Below the pieces are notes generated by a model that worked only from the letters and a program-made list of their open reading frames with translations, was not told the origin of the DNA and did no database searches. From positions 3,229,501-3,293,500 of the forward strand of contig NZ_CP014167.1 of NCBI RefSeq assembly GCF_001685395.1: DNA of 64,000 bases, in the 5' to 3' direction. This stretch comes from Paenibacillus yonginensis (GTDB lineage Bacteria; Bacillota; Bacilli; Paenibacillales; Paenibacillaceae). Positions 1 to 8,600 of this stretch are shown piece after piece. Positions within the stretch are counted from its first letter, which is position 1, and each line of letters begins with the position of its first letter. The translations under genes were made by a program, and so were the position numbers.

Positions 1-1578
1 GCTGTCCGTCTGGAACGCGATGCCGCCGAATTCGCTGATGATGATCGGCTGGCCTTTATAGCCATAGCCCTTGGCAAAAGCGTGTTTCCACTGGTTGAAG
101 GCTACCCCGTTGTTCACCACCACGTCTTTGTCCTTATACATGGCCAGGAAATCCTCGCCGCGTTCCACGTAATCATGCAGGGTCAAAATGTCGGAAACGG
201 TATGCTCCCAGCCGTCGTTCGTCACAACCGGACGGTAAGGATCAATCGCTTTAGTCAAATGGTAGACCGCTTCCGTAAATTTCTGCTGCTTCACTTCACG
301 GCCGATTTGCGGCACGCCCCACGATTCGTTAAACGGCACCCAGGTAATGATGCACGGATGGTTATACTGCTGCGGCACGATCTCCAGCCATTCTCTTGTA
401 AAACGCTCCACAGCTTCGTCGTTAAACTCGTAAGTCGCCGCCATTTCCGACCAGACCAGCATGCCTTTGACGTCGCACCAGTACAGGAAACGGGCGTCTT
501 CGATCTTCATATGCTTGCGCAGGCCGTTGTAGCCCATGGCGGCAATCGCATCGATATCCTCGATCAGAGCTTCCTCGGAAGGCGGGGTCAGATGGCTGTC
601 CTGCCAATAGCCCTGATCCAGAATCAGGCGCTGGTAAAGAGGCCCGTTGTTGAGCAGGATTTGCCCGTTCTCGATCGAAATTTTGCGCATGCCGAAATAG
701 GAAGCGACACAGTCGATTTCCCGTTCTCCTTCGTACAGCACAAACTCCACATCGAACAAATTCGGATTCTGCGGCGACCACAAGCTTTGTTTCCAAGGCC
801 CGCCGGCTTCGTGCAGCACGCTGGTTTCCACCGTGAGCCAGGCTCTGTCGACCGAAAGGCTGAGCGAGCGGACCGGCTGGCCCTTGAGCGTAATCTCCGC
901 TTCGAGGCGCAGGTTGTTTTTCCCTTCTAGACCCTGCATTTGAAAGTCGAAACGGATCATCTGCCGGTCGATATCCGGCGTCATTTTGACACTGTCGATC
1001 CGGGTTGCGTTAACATACTCCAGCCACACGCTTTTCCAAATGCCTGTCGTCTGCACGTAAAAACATTCGAAATTGTCGTTGATCCAGCGCTGCTTGCCCC
1101 GGGGCTGCGTGCAGCTTTGACTGTCCTCGACCTTCAGCACGATTTCGTTCTCCGCGCCAGGGTTCAGGCTGTCCGTAATGTCGAAGGAAAACGCCGCATA
1201 AGCGCCTTCATGTTCGCCCGCAAAAACCCCGTTCACCCAGCAGGTGGCTTTATAATCCACCCCTTCAAAATGCAGCAGGGTCCGTGTGCCCTCCGCTTGT
1301 GCCGGAAGCGTCAGCTTTTTGCGGTACCAGACCTGCGGGTGGAACGTCTCCTCGCCGATGCCGCTGGCTTTTGTTTCATAGCTGAAAGGAACGATGATTG
1401 TCCGGCCCTCCGGGAACCGGTTCATCCACTGCCCGGCATCCCCGGCCCGTTCGTCGTCAAAGCTGAAATCCCATTCGCCGTTCAAATCCTGCCAGGCTTG
1501 GCGGACAAACTGCGGTCTCGGGTAATCTTTGATGTAAGATTTGGTGGTCACAGGTTTTGTAGGTACGGATGTGCTCAT
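1..1578 (-). CDS. Glycoside hydrolase family 2 enzyme (beta-galactosidase/beta-glucuronidase type), 3' end outside window
   Basis: The reading frame opens at an ATG at 1578 and stays open to the window edge, giving 526 codons; the C-terminus lies outside. The order is that of GH2 enzymes: an N-terminal jelly-roll starting near RPQFVRQAWQDLNGEWDF, an immunoglobulin-like domain, then the TIM barrel. The acid/base Glu is in WVPFNESWG (about E418) and the nucleophile Glu in SEFGG (about E516), so the active site appears intact. There is no signal peptide, so it should act in the cytoplasm on imported glycosides. It is the last visible gene of the leftward ABC-transporter operon but is separated from it by a terminator-like hairpin. 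The exact substrate cannot be read from sequence; beta-galactoside, beta-glucuronide or beta-mannoside are all possible. Confidence 0.9.
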   Translation of the reverse strand, partial: MSTSVPTKPVTTKSYIKDYPRPQFVRQAWQDLNGEWDFSFDDERAGDAGQWMNRFPEGRTIIVPFSYETKASGIGEETFHPQVWYRKKLTLPAQAEGTRTLLHFEGVDYKATCWVNGVFAGEHEGAYAAFSFDITDSLNPGAENEIVLKVEDSQSCTQPRGKQRWINDNFECFYVQTTGIWKSVWLEYVNATRIDSVKMTPDIDRQMIRFDFQMQGLEGKNNLRLEAEITLKGQPVRSLSLSVDRAWLTVETSVLHEAGGPWKQSLWSPQNPNLFDVEFVLYEGEREIDCVASYFGMRKISIENGQILLNNGPLYQRLILDQGYWQDSHLTPPSEEALIEDIDAIAAMGYNGLRKHMKIEDARFLYWCDVKGMLVWSEMAATYEFNDEAVERFTREWLEIVPQQYNHPCIITWVPFNESWGVPQIGREVKQQKFTEAVYHLTKAIDPYRPVVTNDGWEHTVSDILTLHDYVERGEDFLAMYKDKDVVVNNGVAFNQWKHAFAKGYGYKGQPIIISEFGGIAFQTDS

Positions 1579-1614
1579 AAGTAGCTTCCTCTCTCTCCGT
1601 GGTAACATTTATTT

Positions 1615-1650
1615 TAAAAAAACGGTTGTTAGTCGATTAATGAAACCGTT
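1615..1650 (-). terminator. Intrinsic terminator between acyltransferase gene and GH2 gene
   Basis: Read on the minus strand, AACGGTT pairs with AACCGTT across a 16-nt loop and is followed by seven T. It sits 10 nt after the acyltransferase stop, so GH2 expression may be attenuated relative to the transporter genes. Confidence 0.6.
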
Positions 1651-1659
1651 CCGGCAACG

Positions 1660-2754
1660 TCAACGCGAGCCTGAACGGTCTGAACGGTCCCGCTTCCCCG
1701 CAGGCCGGCCCGGTCTCATGATCCACAGGCTATAGCCGATGATGGCCAGCAGAATCAGCGTCACGCCAAAAGCGGTGCCGGGAGGAATCATAAACCCGTA
1801 GGTCCGCTGGCTGGCCGCAATCGCAAAGATCAGCAGGTTGCTCATCAGCAGAAACCACAGTACGTTGCTGCCCATGGCTTCAAGCGGCCTGAACAGCCGG
1901 ACCGGATAAGGCGAACGCGCCAGCAGCCCATCCGAGAAACGCTCAAGCAGACGCGCCAGCAAATAATAGCCGTACAGCAAGACGGCTGGGCCAAGAATCC
2001 ACCATACCGACGGGGGAAAACGTTCCGGCAGCAGGCCGTCCTCCGCCCCCAGCCATCTCCAGGCAAACAGCCCTGAAGCCGCCGCCGCTCCGGCAAGCAC
2101 CCGCCAATCCCAGCCGGTCCGGTATTTGGCGAACAGCATGCCGATCAGATAATAAGGGAAATACGGAACGACCGGGAACGACGCAAAATCGCGGGTCCCA
2201 AGCAGCGGCCCCAGCTTGACGGCGTGAATAGCGCCGTACGGGATGAAGGTGGTTCCCAGCAGCAGCAAAGCGATCAGAAATCCGGCCGATTTCCGGCGGA
2301 CGGCCCATTTCAGCGGCGCAAACAGCACGAGGCCCATGAAAGTGAGATAAGCAAAGGAGATCAGAAACTCCGACCAGCCGGGCATTTCCTGCACCAGCAA
2401 TATGGGCTTGATCCCTTCCCAGCCCAAAGGCCGGCCGTCGATCAACAAGCGGTAGGCCGCGCCAGACAGCCAGAAAGCGATCAGCATCTTTATGCCGGTG
2501 AGCAGCATGCGCGGCGCGGCCTGCCGAAAGCTTTTACCATAATAGGCGAGCTGCGACACGTACCCGAAGCTGAACACAAATCCGGAGAACGTCAGCAGAT
2601 TGATGACATCAATCCAGCGCTGCCCGGCAGGATAAATCTGCTGGTCGCTGAAGAACTGCAGGCTGTGGCAATAGACCATGCCAATGACCAGCAGGCCTTT
2701 GAACAGGTCGATGGAGGTTTCGCGTTTGACCGGTATCTTTTCCAGCCCGCTCAT
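1660..2754 (-). CDS. Multi-pass membrane protein, acyltransferase-3/DUF1624-like
   Basis: A protein of about 364 residues rich in hydrophobic segments (roughly ten predicted helices). It begins with a charged stretch followed by SIDLFKGLLVIGMVYCHS, which resembles the first helix of acyltransferase-3 and heparan-acetyltransferase-like (DUF1624) families, where an Asp/Glu-Arg/Lys and a His near the first helix are typical. The ATG at 2754 follows AAAGGGTGA and begins just after the permease stop, so it is translationally linked to the ABC genes. Such proteins transfer acyl groups to cell-surface sugars; a link to the imported sugar is an inference from gene order only. The C-terminus is very basic. 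Confidence 0.6.
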   Translation of the reverse strand: MSGLEKIPVKRETSIDLFKGLLVIGMVYCHSLQFFSDQQIYPAGQRWIDVINLLTFSGFVFSFGYVSQLAYYGKSFRQAAPRMLLTGIKMLIAFWLSGAAYRLLIDGRPLGWEGIKPILLVQEMPGWSEFLISFAYLTFMGLVLFAPLKWAVRRKSAGFLIALLLLGTTFIPYGAIHAVKLGPLLGTRDFASFPVVPYFPYYLIGMLFAKYRTGWDWRVLAGAAAASGLFAWRWLGAEDGLLPERFPPSVWWILGPAVLLYGYYLLARLLERFSDGLLARSPYPVRLFRPLEAMGSNVLWFLLMSNLLIFAIAASQRTYGFMIPPGTAFGVTLILLAIIGYSLWIMRPGRPAGKRDRSDRSGSR

Positions 2755-2756
2755 AT

Positions 2757-3563
2757 TCACCCTTTAATGCCCGACATGCTGATGCCTTTGACGATCTGGC
2801 GTTCAAAGATGACGAACAAAATGATTATCGGAATCGAAGAAATCGCGTTGATGACCATCGGTTTCACGTAGTCTTCGGAATATTGGCTCATCAGGGTCGG
2901 AATGCCCATCGGCAGCGTAAACAGGTTGTCGTCCGTAATGGACAGGAACGGCCACAGGAAGTTGTTCCAGGAGCCGATAAACGTCAGGATCGCCATCGAA
3001 GCCATCGCCGGTTTCGTCAGCGGCAGCATCATCCGCGTAAAAATCCGCCACGTGCCCCCGCCGTCAATCTGCACGCTTTCGAGCAGGTCGTTCGGAATGC
3101 CGTCGAAGAAGCTTTTGAGCACGATGACCGCTACCGGAGATGCCAGCGCCGGGATGATCAAACCCTGATAGGAATTCAGCAGGCTCATATCCTTGGCCAC
3201 CTGATACAGCGGAATGATCGTGGCTTCGCCCGGAATCAAAAGTCCCGCCAGCACCAGGAAAAAGGTCAACGTCCGGTAGCGGAACGGCAGCTTGGATAAA
3301 GCAAATCCGGCCAAAGCGGCGAACAGCACGGTAAAAATCGTCACAAGCACCGCCACCAGCAGGCTGTTGACAATCCAGTTTGTTAACTTCGTCCCGCTCA
3401 GAATCTCGTCATAAACAGCAAATGAATAAGGCGGTTTAAACCAGTCCAGCACGGTGATGATCTTCATGCCTTCTTCCTTGATCGAAACGACTAGCATCCA
3501 AACCAGCGGAGCCGCAAACAGAATGGCCATGATGATCGAAAAAATCCGGTAAAACCATTTCAT
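2757..3563 (-). CDS. Carbohydrate ABC transporter permease, MalG type (CUT1)
   Basis: This 268-residue protein has about six membrane segments and a binding-protein-dependent transport motif (EAA loop) around ESVQIDGGGTWRIFTRMMLP, which docks to the ATPase. The ATG overlaps the stop of the upstream permease (ATGA), a sign of translational coupling. It pairs with the MalF-type permease at 3560-4453 and the lipoprotein at 4606-5973 to form a sugar importer. No ATPase gene is present; in Paenibacillus and Bacillus CUT1 systems one MsmX-type ATPase commonly serves many importers. Confidence 0.92.
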   Translation of the reverse strand: MKWFYRIFSIIMAILFAAPLVWMLVVSIKEEGMKIITVLDWFKPPYSFAVYDEILSGTKLTNWIVNSLLVAVLVTIFTVLFAALAGFALSKLPFRYRTLTFFLVLAGLLIPGEATIIPLYQVAKDMSLLNSYQGLIIPALASPVAVIVLKSFFDGIPNDLLESVQIDGGGTWRIFTRMMLPLTKPAMASMAILTFIGSWNNFLWPFLSITDDNLFTLPMGIPTLMSQYSEDYVKPMVINAISSIPIIILFVIFERQIVKGISMSGIKG

Positions 3564-4453
3564 CGCACATCGGCTCCTTTCCGGTTATTCAGCCAATATT
3601 GCAGCACGGACAAGATCAGCAAAATGACAAACAGCAGATACGACATGGTGGCCGCGTAGCCGAGGTCGTTTTTCTTGAAACCGGTCTGGTAAATCAGCTG
3701 GATGATCGGCCGGGTCTTGTCGAGCGGGCCGCCGCCGGTGATGATATAGATCTGCATAAATACCTTAAAGGAAGCGATGATCTGCAGCATCGTAATGGTG
3801 CGGGTGATCGGCGCCAAATAAGGCAGCGTGATCTTCCAGAACATCTGGCGGTCATTCGCCCCGTCGAGCCGGGCCGCCTCGTAAATTTCCTCGGGAATCT
3901 CCTGGATCGCCGACAGATGCAAAATAAAATTAAAACCAACGGTCCACCACAAGGTCAGCACAGAGATGGCCACCCAGGCCAGCGCCGTTTCGGTCAGCCA
4001 AAACAGCTCTGAGCCTTCGGGCAGAATCCCGAACAGGTGAAGCACCGAGTTCACAAGCCCGGTATAGGGCTGGAACACAAACAAACCCAAATAAGAAGCC
4101 ACGGCCACCGACAGCACGCTCGGAATAAAAAAGATGCTCCGGTAAAACTTCTGCAGCACCGATTTGCGGTTGGCAATCAGCGCCAGCGTAATCGACAGGA
4201 CAATCATCGTCGGCGTCGTAAAAACCACAAAGATGGCGGAGTGCCAAAGCGCCTCCCACACTTCACGGTCCTGCAGCACCTCACGGTAGTTGTCCCAGCC
4301 GATGTAGCTCATTTTGCGGATCAACGTCCATTTGTAGAACGTCATTTCGACGCCTTTGAGCATCGGCCATATCGTGAACAAGCCGTACACGGCCAGGAAA
4401 GGAAGCAGGAACAGCAGCGCCTGAAGGTCCGCCCTCCCTTTCTTCATTCTCAT
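3560..4453 (-). CDS. Carbohydrate ABC transporter permease, MalF type (CUT1)
   Basis: A permease of 297 residues if started at the ATG at 4453, which is preceded by GGGGTGG at 7 nt; a longer frame begins at 4498 but has no clear ribosome binding site. It contains six or so hydrophobic segments and the EAA motif around EIYEAARLDGANDRQMFWKI. It is the first permease gene after the binding-protein gene and its stop overlaps the start of the second permease. It should form the heterodimeric membrane channel with that protein. Confidence 0.92.
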   Translation of the reverse strand: MRMKKGRADLQALLFLLPFLAVYGLFTIWPMLKGVEMTFYKWTLIRKMSYIGWDNYREVLQDREVWEALWHSAIFVVFTTPTMIVLSITLALIANRKSVLQKFYRSIFFIPSVLSVAVASYLGLFVFQPYTGLVNSVLHLFGILPEGSELFWLTETALAWVAISVLTLWWTVGFNFILHLSAIQEIPEEIYEAARLDGANDRQMFWKITLPYLAPITRTITMLQIIASFKVFMQIYIITGGGPLDKTRPIIQLIYQTGFKKNDLGYAATMSYLLFVILLILSVLQYWLNNRKGADVR

Positions 4454-4605
4454 TTTCCGTCCACCCCGTTTCCGGAACGACCGCGGGGCCTGCCTCATGG
4501 ATTCAAATAGATCCCTTAAGATGGCAGAATCTGCAGCAGGCCTTCGCTTCCGGTTCGTCCCTTAATCCTTATGCCTTGTGCTTTGTGTTTTGTCCGGAGC
4601 CGCTC

Positions 4606-5973
4606 TTAGTCGTTCAGCTCTTTCTGCACGCCTTCCTGCATTTTGTCCATCGCTTCCGCCGGGGTCATTTTGCCTGCCCAGACTTCGTTCAGGAATTTGA
4701 AGGATACGTTGTCGCGGATCTGCCAGTTCTTCGTGGACGGCTTGTTGAATTTGACCGTGCCGGCTACGGCCGCGTAATCGCTGCGGTAAGGCATCGCTTT
4801 GTATTCCTCTTTCTCCAATACGGAAGGTTTGGAAGGAATATGGCCGGCTTTCGCCCAGATTTGGCCGTTATCAGCGATCCAGTTGGCGAACGTGAGGGCC
4901 GCTTTGCGTTTCTCAGGATCGTCTTTCTTGGTTACCGGTAAAATAATCGTATGGGAATCGCCCCAAGTCGCTTCCTGGTCAAAAATCTTCGGAATCGGCA
5001 TCGCGCCGAATTCCAGGCCTTTTGTGGACTCCCAGGTGCCTGTCGCCCAAACGCCGGTCATCATGATGGCCGCGGTGCCGCTTTGGAAGTTTTTATAGAA
5101 ATCCGGATCGTTTTTCTTAATGTAACCCTGCGTGTACAGGTTCTGGATAAACTCGGCCGCTTTGATGCCTTTTTCCTTGTCGACCGCCGCTGTCTTCAGA
5201 TCATCCGCCACCAGGTCGTTGCCGCCAAGCTGCGAGTACAAAGCCCACCAGAAGCGGTAAGGGTCGTCATTGGAGTTGGAAAGCGCAAAAGGAGTAATTT
5301 TGGCCGGAAGTTTGTCTTTCAGCGTTTTGAGGAAAGTCATGAATCCGTCCGCCGACTGCTCAAACACAGGTTTGCCGTCTTCGCCCAGCAGGCCGGCTTC
5401 CTTCAGCAGCTTAGTGTTATAGAACATGATGAAAGGGTGCGTGTCGATTGGCACCGCGTAATGTTTGCCATCCACAACGGTGGCATTCAGCAGGTTCTGG
5501 TTAAAGGAGTTCCAGTCCACGCCCGCGTCGGCCGCCGTTTCGTCCAGGTCGGTAACGACGCCTTGGTCGATCAGATCCGGGAGACGAGAGGTGTGGGAAA
5601 TGCCGACGTCAGGTCCGTTGCCGTTGCCGACTGCCGTAATCAGCTTGGTGTAGTATTCGCCCCAAGCCAGCTTGGTGTTTTTCACCTGAATATTGGGGTG
5701 GGTTTTATTGAATTCGTCAACCATCGCCTGCATGTTGTCCCCGTCCCCGCCGTCAAACAACGTCCAGAAGGATAACGTCACCTTACTGCCGCCGGAATTG
5801 CCGGAACCGGAGTCGCTGGAAGCCGCACCACCGTCATTGCCGGATGCTGCTGAGTTGCCGCCATTGTTGCCGCTGGACGAGTTCCCCCCGCCGCTGCTTC
5901 CACAGGCGCTTAGAATAACGGAAAAAGACAAGAGCAATGCCAGAACTGCAAAACCGATGCTTCTCTTCTTCAT
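4606..5973 (-). CDS. Sugar ABC transporter substrate-binding lipoprotein
   Basis: A 455-residue extracellular binding protein. It has a lipoprotein signal peptide with lipobox LSAC, followed by a Ser/Gly/Asn-rich linker (about residues 25-65) and a family 1 solute-binding fold beginning VTLSFWTLFDGGDGDNMQAM. It is the first gene of the leftward operon downstream of the cre-controlled promoter at 6055-6091. The ligand is unknown; the downstream GH2 enzyme suggests an oligosaccharide or beta-glycoside. Binding proteins are usually made in excess over permeases, consistent with its promoter-proximal position. Confidence 0.92.
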   Translation of the reverse strand: MKKRSIGFAVLALLLSFSVILSACGSSGGGNSSSGNNGGNSAASGNDGGAASSDSGSGNSGGSKVTLSFWTLFDGGDGDNMQAMVDEFNKTHPNIQVKNTKLAWGEYYTKLITAVGNGNGPDVGISHTSRLPDLIDQGVVTDLDETAADAGVDWNSFNQNLLNATVVDGKHYAVPIDTHPFIMFYNTKLLKEAGLLGEDGKPVFEQSADGFMTFLKTLKDKLPAKITPFALSNSNDDPYRFWWALYSQLGGNDLVADDLKTAAVDKEKGIKAAEFIQNLYTQGYIKKNDPDFYKNFQSGTAAIMMTGVWATGTWESTKGLEFGAMPIPKIFDQEATWGDSHTIILPVTKKDDPEKRKAALTFANWIADNGQIWAKAGHIPSKPSVLEKEEYKAMPYRSDYAAVAGTVKFNKPSTKNWQIRDNVSFKFLNEVWAGKMTPAEAMDKMQEGVQKELND

Positions 5974-6054
5974 TCGTGTCTCCCCCTTTAATTTAAAGTA
6001 AAAGATACAAACACCAATTTCGTTTTATTACATATTTTTTGTATATTTAAGGCG

Positions 6055-6091
6055 ATTATAGGGCCGTATAGACTATATGTCAACGCTTTCA
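6055..6091 (-). promoter_or_regulatory. Sigma-A promoter overlapped by a perfect CcpA cre site
   Basis: On the minus strand TTGACA (6078-6083) and TATAAT (6055-6060) are separated by exactly 17 nt, a full consensus promoter upstream of the binding-protein gene. The 14-mer TGAAAGCGTTGACA (6078-6091) matches the cre consensus TGWAANCGNTNWCA at every defined position and contains the -35 box. CcpA binding there would block RNA polymerase, giving glucose repression of the operon. Confidence 0.85.
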
Positions 6092-6118
6092 AACAATTAT
6101 TTTGTAATTAAAAAGAGT

Positions 6119-6165
6119 GAAAAAGGCCATTAGCTACAGCAATCCTGCAACTAACAGCCTTTTTC
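6119..6165 (-). terminator. Terminator of the ArsR-type regulator gene
   Basis: GAAAAAGGC and GCCTTTTTC form a perfect 9-bp outer stem with further pairing inside (TTAG/CTAA), followed on the minus strand by ACTCTTTTTAA. It separates the regulator gene from the transporter operon promoter. Confidence 0.75.
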
Positions 6166-6253
6166 AAAAGGAATTTTACCTGCTTATGCGCCTGCTTGTG
6201 CGCAGTTTATGAGCAGTCTATGAGAACAACTTATGAACACGCTGATGCGCCGC

Positions 6254-7201
6254 TTAGGCCTGCGCTTCTTCTTCCTCGGGCACAAAATGCACCTTCATCA
6301 CCAGATTTTGCTCGTAATCGCCGAACTGCCTGCCGAACAAATTGATCCCGCCCTGATGGACCGCATCCGGCTTGATGCCGATTCTTAAACGGACCTTCGG
6401 ACTCTGATCCAGATTCAGCTGACTCAGGTTAACCGAAGAAATCTTCTCCATGTCCAGCGTCGTCTTGTCCCGGTCGACCTTCCAGGTCTTGAGCAGGCCG
6501 TATTGGGTGGACCAGTCCAGCCACCAGGACGGATTCAGCTTGCCTCTGCGGTCGCCGAAGTCGCCCGGACAGGTCCACATGCCGATCTCGACGCCATTGA
6601 TCCAGACGGAAATATCGGACGGCCAATTATTGTCGTAATTCGGGGCTTCGGAGCACATCTCCATCGACAGCTCCAGCGCCTCGATGCGCGATCCGGCAGG
6701 AATCTCCATCGGCAGCAGATATTCCACATAACCTTTGCGGAACCACATGATCTGGGCGCTGATATGTTTCGGATGATAGAAGCTCGCCGGTTCGTCCTCG
6801 CGGATGATCATCCCTTCGGCATTGGCCATGCCGCAGGTCGGCGTCACCTCGCAGTCGCTGTAATGGCCGATTGGCACGTCCACCTCATAAACCCTGATGT
6901 CGCCTTTGGGGATCGATTTCTCCTGATTTAACGCGATATGAATATCGTCATAATTCCGGCTGCACACCTTCATCGCTCCCCTTGAAGCCGGGAGAAGTTC
7001 AGTATTGATCAATTTGGCGGCCTCCAGCACCCGGATGTTGTTGGCCACCGTGGACACCGGAAGCTTCAGCAGCTCTGAAATCTCAATGACATTAAGGTTT
7101 CTGGACACCAGCAAACGCAGAATATCCACGCGCGAACGCGTCGATAATGCATGCGCCACCGTTACCAGCTGTTCAGGATCGTCAAAACTTAGCTCTAACA
7201 C
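6254..7201 (-). CDS. ArsR-type winged-helix transcriptional regulator with large C-terminal domain
   Basis: A 315-residue protein starting at a GTG preceded by GAGGAG. Residues 1-80 form an ArsR-like winged helix (VAHALSTRSRVDILRLL, then EISELLKLPVSTVANNIRVL). The remaining 230 residues are unlike classical metal-sensing ArsR proteins; no metal-binding Cys pair is evident in the recognition helix. The C-terminal part has a beta-rich look (WWLDWSTQYGLLKTWKVD) and could bind a carbohydrate ligand, but that is an inference. It stands just upstream of, and in the same direction as, the sugar transporter operon with its own terminator, so it is a candidate local regulator of that operon. Confidence 0.8.
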   Translation of the reverse strand: MLELSFDDPEQLVTVAHALSTRSRVDILRLLVSRNLNVIEISELLKLPVSTVANNIRVLEAAKLINTELLPASRGAMKVCSRNYDDIHIALNQEKSIPKGDIRVYEVDVPIGHYSDCEVTPTCGMANAEGMIIREDEPASFYHPKHISAQIMWFRKGYVEYLLPMEIPAGSRIEALELSMEMCSEAPNYDNNWPSDISVWINGVEIGMWTCPGDFGDRRGKLNPSWWLDWSTQYGLLKTWKVDRDKTTLDMEKISSVNLSQLNLDQSPKVRLRIGIKPDAVHQGGINLFGRQFGDYEQNLVMKVHFVPEEEEAQA

Positions 7202-7368
7202 GACTTTGCACTCCTCTTGAACTCGACGTCTGCTGCTATGATCTCTTTGGTCAAAATGCCTCTATGACCATAATACTACTTCAAAGCGGCTATTAAAATC
7301 AATAATTCGGTAATAAAATGAATTTTTTGTATCAAATAAGAGCGGACAAGAGTCGTTTTGGGAAGAAA

Positions 7369-7393
7369 AAAGCATTCCGGTTAGGAATGCTTT
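7369..7393 (-). terminator. Terminator of the EamA transporter gene
   Basis: AAAGCATTCC (7369-7378) pairs perfectly with GGAATGCTTT (7384-7393) over a 5-nt loop and is followed on the minus strand by a T run. It lies about 100 nt past the stop of the transporter gene. Confidence 0.8.
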
Positions 7394-7492
7394 ACTGAAT
7401 CCATGACTGATTAACGATTGAATTGATTAATAAATGTATTGGTCAATGATTGAATTAAAACAATGATTAAAAAACCCTAGGCCAGCGGCTTG

Positions 7493-8437
7493 TTAAGAAT
7501 AACTGATCCTCGAGCGGGTCAACCGGTATTTATACAGCTCCGGCAGAACCACGCCGATAAGCACGATGACCACACCGACCCACTGCAGAACACTTACATG
7601 CTCACCCAGCACGACCGAGGACATCAGCACCGCCACCGGCAGCTCGGCCGCCCCAAGAATACCAGCCATATCTCCGCCGGTATGAGGAACGCCAACCGCA
7701 AACAGCACGGGCGGAAGGAATGCGCCGAAGAAGCCCAGCAGCAGGCCAAACACGAGCAGCTGACTCCAGATCAATCCGTTGAAGAGGAACGTGGGCGGGA
7801 ACAGAATGCACAAAAGGATGAATCCTCCCGTCACCATCCAGGCGCTCCGGTAAGCCGGATGTGCGGCCGGCACAGCCTTGCCGCTAAACAGCACAAACAG
7901 CGAATAGCTTACCGCAGACATCAGGCCAAACGCGATGCCCCAGACATTAAATTCGCTAAGCCCCTGCTCCAGGAACCCTGCAGCAAGCAAAGTGCCGCCG
8001 AACAGCACCAGCAGCGTCAGCAGCGTGACCTTATTAGGCCGCTGGCGTTTGAGCACCGCCTGAATCAATACGCTGATCCAGGTGAACTGGAACAGCAGCA
8101 GGATAGCCAGCGAAGCCGGAATGTAGCGCAGCGAATGGTAATACACCAGTCCGGTGATAACGGTCGGCGTACCGGCCGCCATCAACAGCAGGCGCTGCTT
8201 CCAGGTCAGCTGCTGGAACCCTTCGGCCGCTGCGGCCTTGGAGACAGCCGGGCTTGCTTTGCGGCCTTGTCTGATTTTGGTGAAGAAAGCAAACAGCCAG
8301 GACAGGATAAATCCTGTCAAAAGCTGGCTTCCCACCACTTCGCCCAAATCATAGCCCTGCCCGTAAGCAAGCACCACTATCGTAGATAAAATGCCGTAAC
8401 TCATCGCTCCCGCTAGAACGGCAATATAATATTTCAT
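7493..8437 (-). CDS. EamA/DMT-superfamily transporter
   Basis: A 314-residue membrane protein with ten hydrophobic segments in two repeated halves, typical of EamA (drug/metabolite transporter) proteins. It starts at an ATG preceded by AGGGGGATC. The 200-nt upstream leader contains a purine-type riboswitch aptamer and a terminator (8474-8600), which implies that the transported compound is a purine or a related metabolite, or that export or import is tied to purine status. Family members include exporters of amino acids and nucleobases, so direction and substrate cannot be fixed from sequence. It is monocistronic, with its own terminator. Confidence 0.88.
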   Translation of the reverse strand: MKYYIAVLAGAMSYGILSTIVVLAYGQGYDLGEVVGSQLLTGFILSWLFAFFTKIRQGRKASPAVSKAAAAEGFQQLTWKQRLLLMAAGTPTVITGLVYYHSLRYIPASLAILLLFQFTWISVLIQAVLKRQRPNKVTLLTLLVLFGGTLLAAGFLEQGLSEFNVWGIAFGLMSAVSYSLFVLFSGKAVPAAHPAYRSAWMVTGGFILLCILFPPTFLFNGLIWSQLLVFGLLLGFFGAFLPPVLFAVGVPHTGGDMAGILGAAELPVAVLMSSVVLGEHVSVLQWVGVVIVLIGVVLPELYKYRLTRSRISYS

Positions 8438-8473
8438 AGTTTCGATCCCCCTGTTGATTAGCGTGAGAAACGC

Positions 8474-8600
8474 AAAAAATCCTAACCCCGCAGCCTGAAA
8501 GGAGTGTTAGCTCTTTTCATAGCTTCGTAGTTAGGAAGTTAAGGCTCCCTGTAGAAACCCTCGCCCTGTGTACACGATTCGGCCTGCGAGGTTATACGAA
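8474..8600 (-). promoter_or_regulatory. Purine-type riboswitch with transcription terminator (atypical L2)
   Basis: On the minus strand P1 is TTCGTA/TACGAA, the J1/2 segment continues TATAA, P2 is CCTCGC/GCGAGG, J2/3 is the signature GTTTCTAC, P3 is AGGGAG/CTTCCT with loop CCTTAA, and J3/1 reads AACTACG. These are hallmarks of the purine riboswitch; the C in ACTACG corresponds to the guanine-class specificity base. L2 is about 21 nt instead of the usual 7 and lacks the ATATGG kissing sequence. Downstream, CTAAC...GTTAG (8482-8510) followed by six T is a terminator whose 3' arm can instead pair with CCTAAC of the aptamer, an OFF-switch layout. Confidence 0.7.

Noticed and set aside
82-1584. 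Two long plus-strand frames over the GH2 gene
   Set aside because: The minus strand encodes a clear GH2 enzyme with both catalytic glutamates; these frames have no family features.
4951-5775. 274-codon frame antisense to the binding-protein gene
   Set aside because: Shadow of a well supported lipoprotein gene.
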